From an uncultured Caldilineaceae bacterium (GTDB lineage: Bacteria > Chloroflexota > Anaerolineae > Caldilineales > Caldilineaceae): DNA of 64,000 bases. The notes beneath the pieces were generated by a model that saw only the letters and a list, made by a program, of their open reading frames with translations, did not search any database and was not told the origin of the DNA. A program made the translations under genes and the position numbers. The stretch lies in contig OY282381.1 in the NCBI GenBank assembly GCA_958295915.1, positions 394,722 to 458,721 of the forward strand, written 5' to 3'. Position 1 is the stretch's first letter. Every line of letters starts with the position of its first letter. Positions 27,220 through 36,151 of the stretch are shown in pieces.

Positions 27220-30200
27220 ATGCCGTCCACACTCGACAGGAACAAGGTCAGAGCGCGCCTGGCGTGTTTCGAGCTCCGCCCTCTCTTTATCCAAGAGCTC
27301 GGCTGGGATCATGGCGGCAACGACATGGAGGTCACTGTAGGCGACCACTCGTTCTCCCTCCAAGCCATCGCCCACAAACGAGGCATGGTCGCCTATCTCT
27401 ATGTCGCCCACTCGCAAGCGACATTCCCAGACCATCCCACCCGTCAGAAGATCGAAAAAGCCGTCGTCAGGTCCGTCCGCGAGCACATCATCGTCTACGC
27501 GCCCCACGACAGGAGCGCGCAGTATTGGCAGTGGCTGAAACGCGCGCCAGGCCAGCCGACCCGCGCCCGTCTCCACATCTATCAGCGAGACCAGCCGGGT
27601 GAAACCCTGATCCAGAAGCTGGAGCAGCTTGCCTTCACTCTCGACGAAGAAGCCGACCTCACCATCGTCGATGTCGCAGGCCGAGCGCGCGCAGCCTTCG
27701 ATGTCGAAAAGGTCACCAAACGCTTCTACGACCGTTTCAGGCAAGAGCGGCAGACCTTTCTGGAATGCATCGAGGGGATCGGGAAGCTGGCCGACCGCGC
27801 ATGGTATGCCTCGCTCATGCTCAACCGCATGATGTTCATCTACTTCATTCAGAAACGCGGCTTCCTCGACCGCGATCCCGACTATCTGCGCAATCGCCTG
27901 CGCTTCATGCAGACGACGCGCGGCAAGGACCGCTTTCAGTCCTTCTACCGCCTGTTCCTGCTGCGTCTGTTTCACGAAGGCCTGGGCCAGCCCCAGGCCG
28001 AACGCGCCCCTGAATTGGCGGAGCTGCTCGGCCAAGTCCCCTATCTCAACGGCGGCCTGTTCGACGCGCACGACCTGGAAAGCGACAACCCGCAGATCCA
28101 CATCCCCGATCAGGCCTTCGCCCAGATCTTCGCCTTCTTCGACGCCTATCAGTGGCATCTCGATGACCGACCGCTGCGCCAGGACAACGAAATCAATCCC
28201 GACGCACTCGGCTACATCTTCGAAAAGTACATCAACCAGAAGCAGATGGGCGCCTACTACACCAAGGAGGACATCAGCGGCTACATCAGCCGCAACACCA
28301 TCCTCCCCTTCCTGTTCGACCAGGCCAGGAAGACCTGCTCCATCGCCTTCGCGCCGACCGGCGGCGTGTGGCGGCTGCTGGCGGACGACCCCGACCGCTA
28401 TCTCTACGCGGCAGTCCGCCATGGCATCACCTATGATATCCACAACAACGAAACCCTGACCGACACGCGCGCTCTGCCGCCAGAGATAGCCGCCGGCCTG
28501 GACGATGTGGCCCAACGCCGCGATTGGAACAAGCCGGCCCCGCGCGCCTATGCCCTGCCGACCGAAACATGGCGCGAGCACGTGGCCCGCCGCCAGCGCT
28601 ATGAGAAACTCCATGCCAGGCTCGCCGCCGGCGAGGTCACTTCGATCAATGACGTCATCACCGGTAACCTGGACATCGAAACCTTCGCCCAGGACGTCAT
28701 CGCCAGCAGCGAGGGCCCTGAACTCATCCGCGCCTTCTGGAAAGCCCTGACCACCATCTCCATCCTCGACCCCACCTGCGGCTCCGGCGCCTTCCTCTTC
28801 GCAGCCCTCAACATCCTGGAACCGCTCTACCTCGCCTGCCTGGAAGCCATGCAGGGATTCCTCGACGACCTGGACCGCTCCAAACGCAAGCGCAGACCGG
28901 AAACACTGCGCGATTTCCGCGCAGCGCTGAAGCAGGTCGCCGGCCATGCCAGCGAACGCTACTTCATTCTCAAGTCGATCATCGTCGACAATCTCTACGG
29001 CGTGGACATCATGGAAGAGGCCGTGGAGATCTGCAAACTGCGGCTGTTCCTGAAGCTGGTCGCCCAGCTGGAACGCTACGACCAGATCGAGCCTCTGCCC
29101 GATGTCGATTTCAACGTGCGCGCCGGCAACACGCTGGTCGGCTTCACCACGCTGGCGGACATACAGGATGCGTTCGTGGCCAGCGCGGATGGCCAGCGCC
29201 GCATGCTCTACGCTGAAGACATAGCCGAGTTGGAACGCATCGAAGAGGATGCCGAGATCGCCGACCGCGCCTTTCGCGCGTTCCGCGCCATGCAGACGGA
29301 GCGCGAGATGGACGCCGGCGCGTTCGCCGACGCCAAGAGAGCATTGCGGACCCGGCTGGACGTTCTGCGTGGGGAACTGGACCGCCACCTGGCGAGAGAA
29401 TACGGGGTCAGGGCAGACGCAGAGCAGGCATACGCGACATGGCGGGCCAGCCACCAGCCCTTTCATTGGTTTGTGGAATTCTACGGCATCATGCGCGGCG
29501 GCGGCTTCGATGTGATCATCGGCAATCCGCCGTATGTCTCCACAAAGAAACTTCCATACACTTTCACGGACAGTGACAGGGGACACTTTCCTGATATATA
29601 CGGACATATTTTGTTGCAGTCTATCACGCTCACAGTACGTAACGGGCGGTGTGGTATGATTGTCCCGTTGTCTCTTACATTTAGCCGTGACTTTGCTACG
29701 CTGCGGAATATCCTGTGTGATTGGGGAGCGAGTTGGTTTTCGTCGTACGACAATGGGCCGGCTGCGTTATTCGCTGGTGTCAGTCAGCGTTGTACAATTT
29801 GGGTCGGCCATCACGCAGAAACAGGAACCTTTGTCGCACCTATGTACCGCTGGCGCGCTGTTTCCCGAGCATATCTTTTGATGAATTTGTCATATGTTCA
29901 AATAGGAGATCATCTGGACGTAGGGACATTAGGACTGCCTAAACTCGCAAGCGTTCCCCAGAAAGCCACATTGCGCACTATTTTTTCTCCAAATCTTCAG
30001 AAGTATAGAACCATTATTCCCAGAGGTAAGGGCAAGCATACATTGGGTTTCTCGCAGACAGCCCGGAACTTTATTTCCGTATTTCGTGATGACCCGCCGT
30101 GCCTCAATGCCGTCTCACTTGCCGAGGTTACTTTACCTCAAATCGGATATCTGAGCTTAACCGATGACGCAGACATCCATGCAGCGTTGGCCGCTACAGC

Positions 30201-30717
30201 AGGCGAACTCTTTTTTTGGTATTGGCTTGTTCGGGGCGATGGATTCCATGTCACTAGCCATTTGGTACATGACTATCTCGTAATTTTGGATTGTTTATCT
30301 ACCGAACACTACAAACTTCTTATCGAGCTTGGAAAGATGATCCATGCTGAACGAAATAGGTGGTTAGTATTCAAAAAAAATGCAGGACGGTATGTCGGAA
30401 ATTTTAATTACAGAGGGGCTTTCGAGATTACGCGGAGAGCCGATCTTTTACTCTTGGGCGGGTTATCTCGGAGGCGGGAAGAGTCTTTGGATATTTTCGA
30501 CTATGTACAACGAATGTTGGCGATTAACAAGTACGCAGGAGAAAAAGGAATACCGGCAGACGTAAAAGCACTGTTCCCCATCCTTCATACAGATTCTGAA
30601 TTGAACCGCGACACGTTTTCTGACGTTGACGCATTGTTAGCCGACAGATTTTCCTTTAGTGAGAAGGAACTCGACTTCATCATCAACTACGATATCAAAT
30701 ATCGTATGGGGCGGTGA
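27220..30717 (+). CDS. Eco57I-type (type IIG-like) restriction-methylation protein
   Basis: 1165 aa single-chain protein. The N-terminal third (ELRPLFIQELGWD, then AFDVEKVTKRFYDRF and MLNRMMFIYFIQKRGFLD) matches the region ahead of the methylase in large Eco57I-like proteins. The N6-adenine methylase core has DPTCGSGAFLF (motif I) at about residue 510 and GNPPYVS (motif IV) at about 768. The last 380 residues should hold target recognition. The start ATG 27220 follows GAGGGAGGTG. No separate specificity or nuclease gene adjoins, so it should act alone. I could not identify a clear PD-(D/E)XK nuclease motif. From about 29530 the DNA becomes visibly AT-richer. Confidence 0.82.
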   Translation: MPSTLDRNKVRARLACFELRPLFIQELGWDHGGNDMEVTVGDHSFSLQAIAHKRGMVAYLYVAHSQATFPDHPTRQKIEKAVVRSVREHIIVYAPHDRSAQYWQWLKRAPGQPTRARLHIYQRDQPGETLIQKLEQLAFTLDEEADLTIVDVAGRARAAFDVEKVTKRFYDRFRQERQTFLECIEGIGKLADRAWYASLMLNRMMFIYFIQKRGFLDRDPDYLRNRLRFMQTTRGKDRFQSFYRLFLLRLFHEGLGQPQAERAPELAELLGQVPYLNGGLFDAHDLESDNPQIHIPDQAFAQIFAFFDAYQWHLDDRPLRQDNEINPDALGYIFEKYINQKQMGAYYTKEDISGYISRNTILPFLFDQARKTCSIAFAPTGGVWRLLADDPDRYLYAAVRHGITYDIHNNETLTDTRALPPEIAAGLDDVAQRRDWNKPAPRAYALPTETWREHVARRQRYEKLHARLAAGEVTSINDVITGNLDIETFAQDVIASSEGPELIRAFWKALTTISILDPTCGSGAFLFAALNILEPLYLACLEAMQGFLDDLDRSKRKRRPETLRDFRAALKQVAGHASERYFILKSIIVDNLYGVDIMEEAVEICKLRLFLKLVAQLERYDQIEPLPDVDFNVRAGNTLVGFTTLADIQDAFVASADGQRRMLYAEDIAELERIEEDAEIADRAFRAFRAMQTEREMDAGAFADAKRALRTRLDVLRGELDRHLAREYGVRADAEQAYATWRASHQPFHWFVEFYGIMRGGGFDVIIGNPPYVSTKKLPYTFTDSDRGHFPDIYGHILLQSITLTVRNGRCGMIVPLSLTFSRDFATLRNILCDWGASWFSSYDNGPAALFAGVSQRCTIWVGHHAETGTFVAPMYRWRAVSRAYLLMNLSYVQIGDHLDVGTLGLPKLASVPQKATLRTIFSPNLQKYRTIIPRGKGKHTLGFSQTARNFISVFRDDPPCLNAVSLAEVTLPQIGYLSLTDDADIHAALAATAGELFFWYWLVRGDGFHVTSHLVHDYLVILDCLSTEHYKLLIELGKMIHAERNRWLVFKKNAGRYVGNFNYRGAFEITRRADLLLLGGLSRRREESLDIFDYVQRMLAINKYAGEKGIPADVKALFPILHTDSELNRDTFSDVDALLADRFSFSEKELDFIINYDIKYRMGR

Positions 30718-31167
30718 AGCAGCGAAACGCGATAGATGATCTGCCAAAAGGGATTGCTGGCAGAAACTTGTAATCTATGCTAATCTATATCTTATAGACA
30801 AAAGATTAGCGGAAGATAGAAATGGCGGCAGAGTTGCTGGGAAGATTGGTAAACCCAGTTGCGGAAGTGGGAACGAACTGGTGAGTTGGCGTCAACGAGG
30901 AAAACGAGTTCCCTCAATAGATTCGCATAGGTTTGGAGAACCGTAGTAGACAAACCGGCACAAAAGAGGCATACTTAGGCGTGTCGGATATTTATACCAC
31001 TATAAGGCGCCACTGCCGTAGATCGAAAACGAGTGTTTGAATTCGTGGAGCGAAACTCGCCGGTGATCAGAATGAATCGCCCCGTATAACTCCCCAAACT
31101 TCAACATCGACTGGAACGTTTACGCGGTACGCAGTAGGGTGGAGCATCGGTCAGGAGAGCATATCAT
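30718..31167. other. 450-bp intergenic region with a hairpin
   Basis: The sequence is AT-richer than the surroundings, like the 3' part of the preceding gene. It contains an 8-bp hairpin GCTAATCT (30779-30786) with AGATTAGC (30803-30810), without a T-run. The right half is probably the promoter and long 5' leader of the RRM gene. No open frame looks like a protein. Confidence 0.4.
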
Positions 31168-31467
31168 ATGACCAAACGTATTTATGTGGGCAACTTGCCC
31201 TACTCAGCGACTGAGGAAGAGGTTCGGGATCTGTTTTCCCAACACGGTGAGATTGTGAGCCTCGCCATGATCACAGATCGTGAAACAGGACGCTTTCGCG
31301 GATTCTGTTTCGTCGAGATGGAAGATGCCGAAGCGAAGGCAGCGATCGAAACCTTGAACGGTCGGGACATGGACGGACGCCCTCTAAAGGTCAATGAAGC
31401 GCGCCCGCGTGAGGATCGCGGCAGACAGGGCGGCGGCTATCGAGATCGTGGGAGCAACCGCTGGTAG
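31168..31467 (+). CDS. RRM-type RNA-binding protein
   Basis: 99 aa. A single RNA recognition motif with RNP2 IYVGNLPY and RNP1 RGFCFVEM, followed by a short Gly/Arg tail (GRQGGGYRDRG). It resembles the cold-inducible RNA-binding proteins of cyanobacteria and Chloroflexota, which bind mRNA as single-domain proteins. An AGGAGAG lies eight bases before the ATG, and a terminator follows directly, so this is a monocistronic unit with a possible long regulatory leader. Confidence 0.93.
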   Translation: MTKRIYVGNLPYSATEEEVRDLFSQHGEIVSLAMITDRETGRFRGFCFVEMEDAEAKAAIETLNGRDMDGRPLKVNEARPREDRGRQGGGYRDRGSNRW

Positions 31468-31503
31468 ACAGCAGCCAATAACCGTATCCATTCTGTCAGA
31501 GAG

Positions 31504-31540
31504 GCCGTCTCTATCGGTGTATAGGGGCGGCTTTCTTTTT
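31504..31540 (+). terminator. rho-independent terminator after the RRM gene
   Basis: GCCGTCTCTAT (31504-31514) pairs with ATAGGGGCGGC (31521-31531), allowing two G-U pairs, loop CGGTGT, followed by TTTCTTTTTT. Confidence 0.8.
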
Positions 31541-31553
31541 TCAGGGAAGAGGT

Positions 31554-32174
31554 ATGTTTCCCCATATCCGACTGGCAACACCCCAAGATGCCGAATTCAT
31601 GCAAGAGATCTACGCCCCGCTCGTGCGCGATACACCAATCTCTTTCGAGCTTACGCCACCGTCAGTGGCGGAAATGACCGCTAGAGTGACAAGGACATTG
31701 ACCCGCTATCCGTGGCTGGTCTGCGCTGCGGAGGAGCGGCTGTTGGGCTATGCTTACGCGGGCGGGCACCGGGAGCGAGAGGCCTACCAATGGTCGGTTG
31801 ACGTATCTGTGTATGTCCACCCCCAAGCCCGGCGCCTGGGTGTAGGGCGGGCGTTGTACATCTCACTCTTTCCGATTCTACGCTTGCAGGGATTCTATAA
31901 CGCCTATGCAGGCATCGCCCTGCCGAACCCGGCCAGCGTCGGCCTTCACCAATCTCTCGGCTTTACAGCGGTAGGGGTTTATGAGCGAGTAGGCTACAAA
32001 CTGGGTGCATGGCACGATGTTGGCTGGTGGCAATTGACCCTGCAGCCCAGGGCTGACACGCCGGCTATACCACAGCCGCTGCCGGTCGTACGCAAGAGCC
32101 ATACATTCCAAGAAGAGTTGATGGCTGGCGCGGGCTATCTTTCAAATGCAAGGGGGAAAGCACCACAAGCGTGA
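31554..32174 (+). CDS. GNAT acetyltransferase (phosphinothricin acetyltransferase-like)
   Basis: 206 aa. N-acetyltransferase resembling the Pat/YncA group: IRLATPQDAEFMQEIYAPLV at the start, the acetyl-CoA loop VYVHPQARRLGVGRALY (R-x2-G-x-G/A) at about residue 85-101, then SVGLHQSLGFTAVGVYERVGYKLGAWHDVGWWQL. Such enzymes acetylate phosphinothricin or, more often, methionine sulfoximine or sulfone; the natural substrate here is not known. GGGAAGAGGT precedes the ATG. The tail beyond residue 165 is not conserved. Confidence 0.9.
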   Translation: MFPHIRLATPQDAEFMQEIYAPLVRDTPISFELTPPSVAEMTARVTRTLTRYPWLVCAAEERLLGYAYAGGHREREAYQWSVDVSVYVHPQARRLGVGRALYISLFPILRLQGFYNAYAGIALPNPASVGLHQSLGFTAVGVYERVGYKLGAWHDVGWWQLTLQPRADTPAIPQPLPVVRKSHTFQEELMAGAGYLSNARGKAPQA

Positions 32175-32257
32175 CTCGTTACCCTATTTCGTTGGCTGCT
32201 TTTGGCACTAAATTCGTTTGACTGCTAAAATGCCTCTGAGATTCTCTTTTTGGCTGA

Positions 32258-32590
32258 ATGGGTGTTGGTTTCCGTGCCGGGGCGTTATGCGGCAGGGGTA
32301 GCCTGAGACGCCCTCAACCTGCTGCGCAACCGATAACAGGCAATCCTACTACTTCCTTCGCAGCCATAAACGTCGGCCTCGAATCCTTCACCGGCGGTCT
32401 GCATGCCCAAGGCGCTGAGGTAGTCCACGTGGACTGGCGTCCGCCCGCAGGCGGCAATGAGAGACTGGCGGAGCTGCTGACAACTACCCGCAACTATCCA
32501 GAATCATTCTCAGGAAAACATGAAACCCTACGATCTCTCCCAACCGCTCAATGCCGACTGTTCGTTCTGGCCCTTTTATCCACCGTTTGA
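32258..32590 (+). pseudogene. FdrA C-terminal-like fragment
   Basis: Residues encoded at 32363-32479 (AINVGLESFTGGLHAQGAEV, VDWRPPAGGNERLAELL) match the short conserved block found at the end of FdrA/YlbE-like acyl-CoA-synthetase-family proteins and as small stand-alone fdrA-domain proteins. No plausible start lies just before it, and the frame runs on 40 codons into the cyclase gene without a conserved end. This suggests a remnant, although a very small expressed protein cannot be excluded. Confidence 0.45.
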
Positions 32591-33308
32591 GGTGAAGTAT
32601 TTCAAGCGCAAGTCGGAGCATGGGGTGAATGCGCAGTATATTCAGACTTCGAATCATATGGGCACCCATTTGGATGCGCCGCGCCATTTTGTGACCAACG
32701 GCAAGACAATCGATCAGCTGCCACTGGAATGGCTCTACGGCGAAGGCGTGATCGTCGATCTGAGCGATATGCTGGACGAATTGGACATCTTCCGGCCAGA
32801 AGATATCGAAGAGCGGGTGGAAGTGCGGAAAGGGGATATTCTCTTCATCAACACCGGTTGGCACAGATATTCCTTCCTGGCGGCGGAAGGCGACGAGGAG
32901 AAGTATATCCAGCGACATCCCGGCCCCCATCACAACATCTGTCAGTGGCTGCTCGAAAAGGAAATTCGCGTGTGGGGCGTGGATATGATTTCGACAGATC
33001 ACCCGATGAACCTGCCCATTGGCCGGTTCTTGGGCAAAGGTGGGCTGGAACACTGGCAGCGGGTACGCAAGCAGTGCGAAGAGAAGTTCGGCGGTCCCAA
33101 GGCAGTAGATGAACTATTCCCGGAGGAGGCCTATCAACTCACCCATAACGCGCTTTTCCCGCACGACTGCGTCCACGTGGAAAATATGGGCGGCCAGATT
33201 GGCGCCCCAGAACTACAGAACCGCCGTCTGACGCTGGGCGTTTTCCCCTGGCTATTTAAGGGCGGCGAGGCGGCCTTCTGTCGCGCGGTGGCATTTGTGG
33301 AAGAGTAG
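32520..33308 (+). CDS. cyclase family protein (kynurenine formamidase-like)
   Basis: 262 aa metal-dependent hydrolase of the cyclase/KynB fold. The signature HMGTHLDAPRHFV gives H-x-G-T-H-x-D-x-P-x-H, the metal site, at about residues 44-56, and a later INTGWHRYSF segment is typical. Members hydrolyse N-formylkynurenine, isatin or carboxylic amides and imides. It lies 25 bp upstream of the molybdenum hydroxylase genes on the same strand, so the operon may hydroxylate an N-heterocycle and open its ring; that is inference. Confidence 0.85.
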   Translation: MKPYDLSQPLNADCSFWPFYPPFEVKYFKRKSEHGVNAQYIQTSNHMGTHLDAPRHFVTNGKTIDQLPLEWLYGEGVIVDLSDMLDELDIFRPEDIEERVEVRKGDILFINTGWHRYSFLAAEGDEEKYIQRHPGPHHNICQWLLEKEIRVWGVDMISTDHPMNLPIGRFLGKGGLEHWQRVRKQCEEKFGGPKAVDELFPEEAYQLTHNALFPHDCVHVENMGGQIGAPELQNRRLTLGVFPWLFKGGEAAFCRAVAFVEE

Positions 33309-33333
33309 ATGGAAGCTGGAGAGCACAGACGAC

Positions 33334-34200
33334 ATGAAACCCGCATCCTTCGCCTACTTTGCGCCCCACATCGTTGAGGAGGCGTTGGCCCTGCTCGCAG
33401 AACACGGGGGGGATGCCAAGCCCCTGGCCGGTGGACAGAGTCTCGTGCCGACGATGAACTTTCGCCTGGCCCAACCGGCGGCGCTTGTGGATCTCAACGG
33501 CATAGACGAGTTGTTTTATATCCGGGAAGACAAGAATGGCCTGCGCTTCGGCGCGATGACTCGTCAGCGCACAGTGGAACGCAGTCCGTTGGCGCAACGG
33601 CATACACCGCTGCTCTACGAGGCCATGCCCCACATTGCTCACGCCCAGATCCGCAACCGAGGCACCATCGGCGGTAGCCTGGCTCACGCGGATCCGGCCG
33701 CGGAACTGCCCGCCCTGGCCATAGCCCTGGACGCCCGTATGCGCGTGCGCAGCGCGACCGGTTCCCGCTGGATCGCTGCCCGCGATTTTTATGTAGGGCT
33801 GTTCGCAACAGACATGCGGCCAGATGAACTGTTGGTAGAAGTGGCGTTTCCCGACCTGCCGCCTCGCACCGGCTGGGCTTTCGATGAGGTAGCCCGACAG
33901 CATGGTAACTACGCCCTGTGTGGCGCCGCGGCGACGGTCACGCTGGCTGATGACGGCGCCGTTGAGAGGATGAGGCTCATTTTCCTGAGCGTAGGCGAAG
34001 GTCCGGTAGAGGCAGCGCAGGCCCAGACGCTTCTGACCGGCGAACAACCGACGCCAATGGCTATTCGCGCCGCCGCCGAAACCGCGGCCGCGCAGGACAT
34101 CGACCCGGTCGGCGACATCCACGCAGGGCCGGCGTTCCGGCGACATCTGGCACAGGTTTTGGCGGCGCGCGTGCTGACGCGGGCCGCCAGAAAGGGTTGA
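33334..34200 (+). CDS. molybdenum hydroxylase FAD-binding (medium) subunit
   Basis: 288 aa from the ATG at 33334 (MKPASFAYFAPH); an upstream in-frame start would overlap the cyclase gene. FAD-binding motifs of the CutM/CoxM family are present: LAGGQSLVPTMNFRLA at about 33-48 and TIGGSLAHADPAAE at about 110. It passes electrons from the iron-sulfur subunit to the acceptor in xanthine dehydrogenase-type heterotrimers. Gene order is medium, small, membrane protein, large. Confidence 0.92.
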   Translation: MKPASFAYFAPHIVEEALALLAEHGGDAKPLAGGQSLVPTMNFRLAQPAALVDLNGIDELFYIREDKNGLRFGAMTRQRTVERSPLAQRHTPLLYEAMPHIAHAQIRNRGTIGGSLAHADPAAELPALAIALDARMRVRSATGSRWIAARDFYVGLFATDMRPDELLVEVAFPDLPPRTGWAFDEVARQHGNYALCGAAATVTLADDGAVERMRLIFLSVGEGPVEAAQAQTLLTGEQPTPMAIRAAAETAAAQDIDPVGDIHAGPAFRRHLAQVLAARVLTRAARKG

Positions 34201-34230
34201 ATTGATTACAACATATAGCAGAGAAAAGGA

Positions 34231-34725
34231 ATGCAGTTGAACCATACGATCACCCTCATCGTCAACGGCCAGCAGTATATGCGCTCTGTCGAGCCGCGGC
34301 TGCTGTTGAGTGACTTTCTGCGCCACCAATTGGGTTTGACAGGTACCCATGTGGGCTGTGAACATGGAGTTTGTGGCGCATGCACGGTAGTATTGGATAA
34401 TGAGGCGGTGCGGTCCTGTCTGCTCTTCGCGGTGCAGGCCAATGGACGGGAGGTGGCAACTGTCGAAGGGCTGAGCAGCGGCCTGCATCCGGAGCAGTTG
34501 CACCCGTTGCAGATTGGCTTTTGGGAGGCCCACGGCCTGCAGTGCGGCTACTGCACACCCGGCATTCTGATGACGCTTGTCCCGTTTCTACGGGAGAACC
34601 CGAACCCGACAGCAACGGAAATTCGCGATCTCCTCTCGGGCAACATTTGCCGCTGCACCGGCTATCAGAAGATCGTAGAGGCTGTGCAGTCAGGCGCAAA
34701 ATTGATACAGGAGGGATCTTCATGA
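34231..34725 (+). CDS. molybdenum hydroxylase [2Fe-2S] (small) subunit
   Basis: 164 aa with both iron-sulfur sites of the CutS/CoxS family: the plant-type ferredoxin ligands in GCEHGVCGACTV plus a downstream Cys, and the helical-domain ligands in CGYCTPG and CRCTGY. AAAGGAATGCAG gives the ribosome site and start. It transfers electrons between the molybdopterin subunit and FAD. Its TGA overlaps the ATG of the next gene as ATGA, strong evidence that the membrane protein is made together with it. Confidence 0.93.
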   Translation: MQLNHTITLIVNGQQYMRSVEPRLLLSDFLRHQLGLTGTHVGCEHGVCGACTVVLDNEAVRSCLLFAVQANGREVATVEGLSSGLHPEQLHPLQIGFWEAHGLQCGYCTPGILMTLVPFLRENPNPTATEIRDLLSGNICRCTGYQKIVEAVQSGAKLIQEGSS

Positions 34726-36053
34726 ACTCGTTGTTTCTACAGGGCTTCGTGTTTTCTGCCTTGGTCATCAGCGTGTTGGCTGTGTTGGCGTGGTGGCTCT
34801 TTCTTTCGCCCATGCAGCGGTCCGCCAGCGAAGCTATCGCAACATCCTCTTCCCTTTCCTACACGCTTGCGCTACTCATCGGCATAGGCACGTTCCTGAT
34901 TTCTGTCGGCGGTTACTGGGACGCTAGTGAGCACGTCATCACCGGCACTGTGCCTGGAGGAGAGGACTTTCTATGGCCACCCCATCTGATGATATACGCT
35001 GGCTTCCTGATTGCGTTTCTGATCGCCATGGGCGGGCTGATTGCTCTGGCTGTGCCGAACCTCAGAGTAGGGGTTCAGGACCCGCGTCAGTGGGTGCGGC
35101 GCGATCCGTATGTGGGCGCGGTTGTGCTGACAGCAGGGTATGGTCTCTTCTCCATTCCCGGCGATGCCATCTGGCACGAACTGTATGGGGTTGATCTGAC
35201 CGCCTGGAGTCCGCCCCATATTTTCCTGATGGCGGCGTCTTCGAGTCTACCTATTTTTGCTGCCGGTCTGCTCCTGAACAGTCGCTCCAAAGACGAGCCA
35301 TCGCAAACTCAGCGTCCAAAAACGCCGACGATATCTTTTCGCCGGGCCGGAGAGCTCCTTTCGACAGTAGGTTGGCGCAATTTCATTATACTTTTCTACC
35401 TGGCGCTGGCATTGAACCAACCTCTCATCATCGGCTCTATTGAATGGGAGATCGATGTTGTGGGCAATTATGTAGCGCAACGGCCGATTTGGCTCTACCC
35501 CACGATTATCGGCGTCACCTCATTTTTCGTATTGACCCTGGCGCGGCGGGTGGCGCCAGGCCTGTGGACGGCGACAGTGATTGCGCTGCTCTATTTTGGC
35601 TTTCGTATCGCTGTGTCGGCCTTTGCCGATCTGATAAGCGGCGCCCCGCCCCGGCTGACACTCGTCTTTATACTCGGAGCGCTGCTGCTGGATCTGACAG
35701 CCCGGCGAATGGAGGGCGACGGGATGCAGCCGCCAGGGGCGCGTTGGATGGCGCGCCTCCCCAGCAGTTGGGCATCGTTGCGCCATTCAATAGGGAGACT
35801 GGCCGAAGCGGGCGCGTTTACAGCAGGGTATGCCCTCGTCGCCCTACCTACGATTCAGTTCTACCTCCTGCCATCTCTGCCCCCCTTTACCGTCGCTGAC
35901 CACCTGCTAACGATCCTGTTCACATTTCTGATCAGCGCTGCCCTGCATCCGCTGGCTGCGGGGCTGGGCGGCTGGCTCCAACACTACACATGGGATGAAA
36001 CGTCGGCCACACAAAAGATGCCGAACGTCATCGGTGTGCCGGCAAAAGGCTGA
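34722..36053 (+). CDS. unrecognised polytopic membrane protein in molybdenum hydroxylase operon
   Basis: 443 aa with roughly eleven hydrophobic helices. The ATG at 34722 overlaps the previous stop as ATGA and begins a hydrophobic N-terminus. I do not recognise the family. Conserved-looking polar positions lie at helix ends: YWDASEHV (about 66-73), LWPPHLMIYAGF (84-95), DAIWHELYGVD (145-155) and SPPHIFLM (159-166). These His, Asp and Trp residues could bind a metal or haem. Placed between the small and large subunits, it may anchor the hydroxylase or accept its electrons in the membrane. That is inference from position. Confidence 0.75.
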   Translation: MNSLFLQGFVFSALVISVLAVLAWWLFLSPMQRSASEAIATSSSLSYTLALLIGIGTFLISVGGYWDASEHVITGTVPGGEDFLWPPHLMIYAGFLIAFLIAMGGLIALAVPNLRVGVQDPRQWVRRDPYVGAVVLTAGYGLFSIPGDAIWHELYGVDLTAWSPPHIFLMAASSSLPIFAAGLLLNSRSKDEPSQTQRPKTPTISFRRAGELLSTVGWRNFIILFYLALALNQPLIIGSIEWEIDVVGNYVAQRPIWLYPTIIGVTSFFVLTLARRVAPGLWTATVIALLYFGFRIAVSAFADLISGAPPRLTLVFILGALLLDLTARRMEGDGMQPPGARWMARLPSSWASLRHSIGRLAEAGAFTAGYALVALPTIQFYLLPSLPPFTVADHLLTILFTFLISAALHPLAAGLGGWLQHYTWDETSATQKMPNVIGVPAKG

Positions 36054-36091
36054 GGAGAGAGGGAGCAGAAGTGAGAAACAACGAGAAAAGA

Positions 36092-36143
36092 GGGGTGAGG
36101 AGAGAGAAGTAAGAGGGCTTTCTCTACTTCTATTCTCTCACTC
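36092..36143 (+). other. purine/pyrimidine inverted repeat between operon genes
   Basis: A run of G/A (GGGGTGAGGAGAGAGAAGTA) is followed by its near-complement in C/T (TCTCTACTTCTATTCTCTCA), which can form a long imperfect hairpin ending just before the molybdopterin subunit start. It may affect translation of the large subunit. No T-run, so not a terminator. Confidence 0.4.
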
Positions 36144-36151
36144 CTGGTTCT

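Noticed and set aside
27136-29607. 823-codon open frame on the minus strand
   Set aside because: It is antisense to the restriction-methylation gene, has no recognisable domain, and its openness follows from the GC-rich third positions of the real gene. It ends where the base composition changes.
30779-30810. Hairpin as terminator of the restriction-methylation gene
   Set aside because: No T-run follows on either strand and the stem is AT-rich, so termination is not supported.
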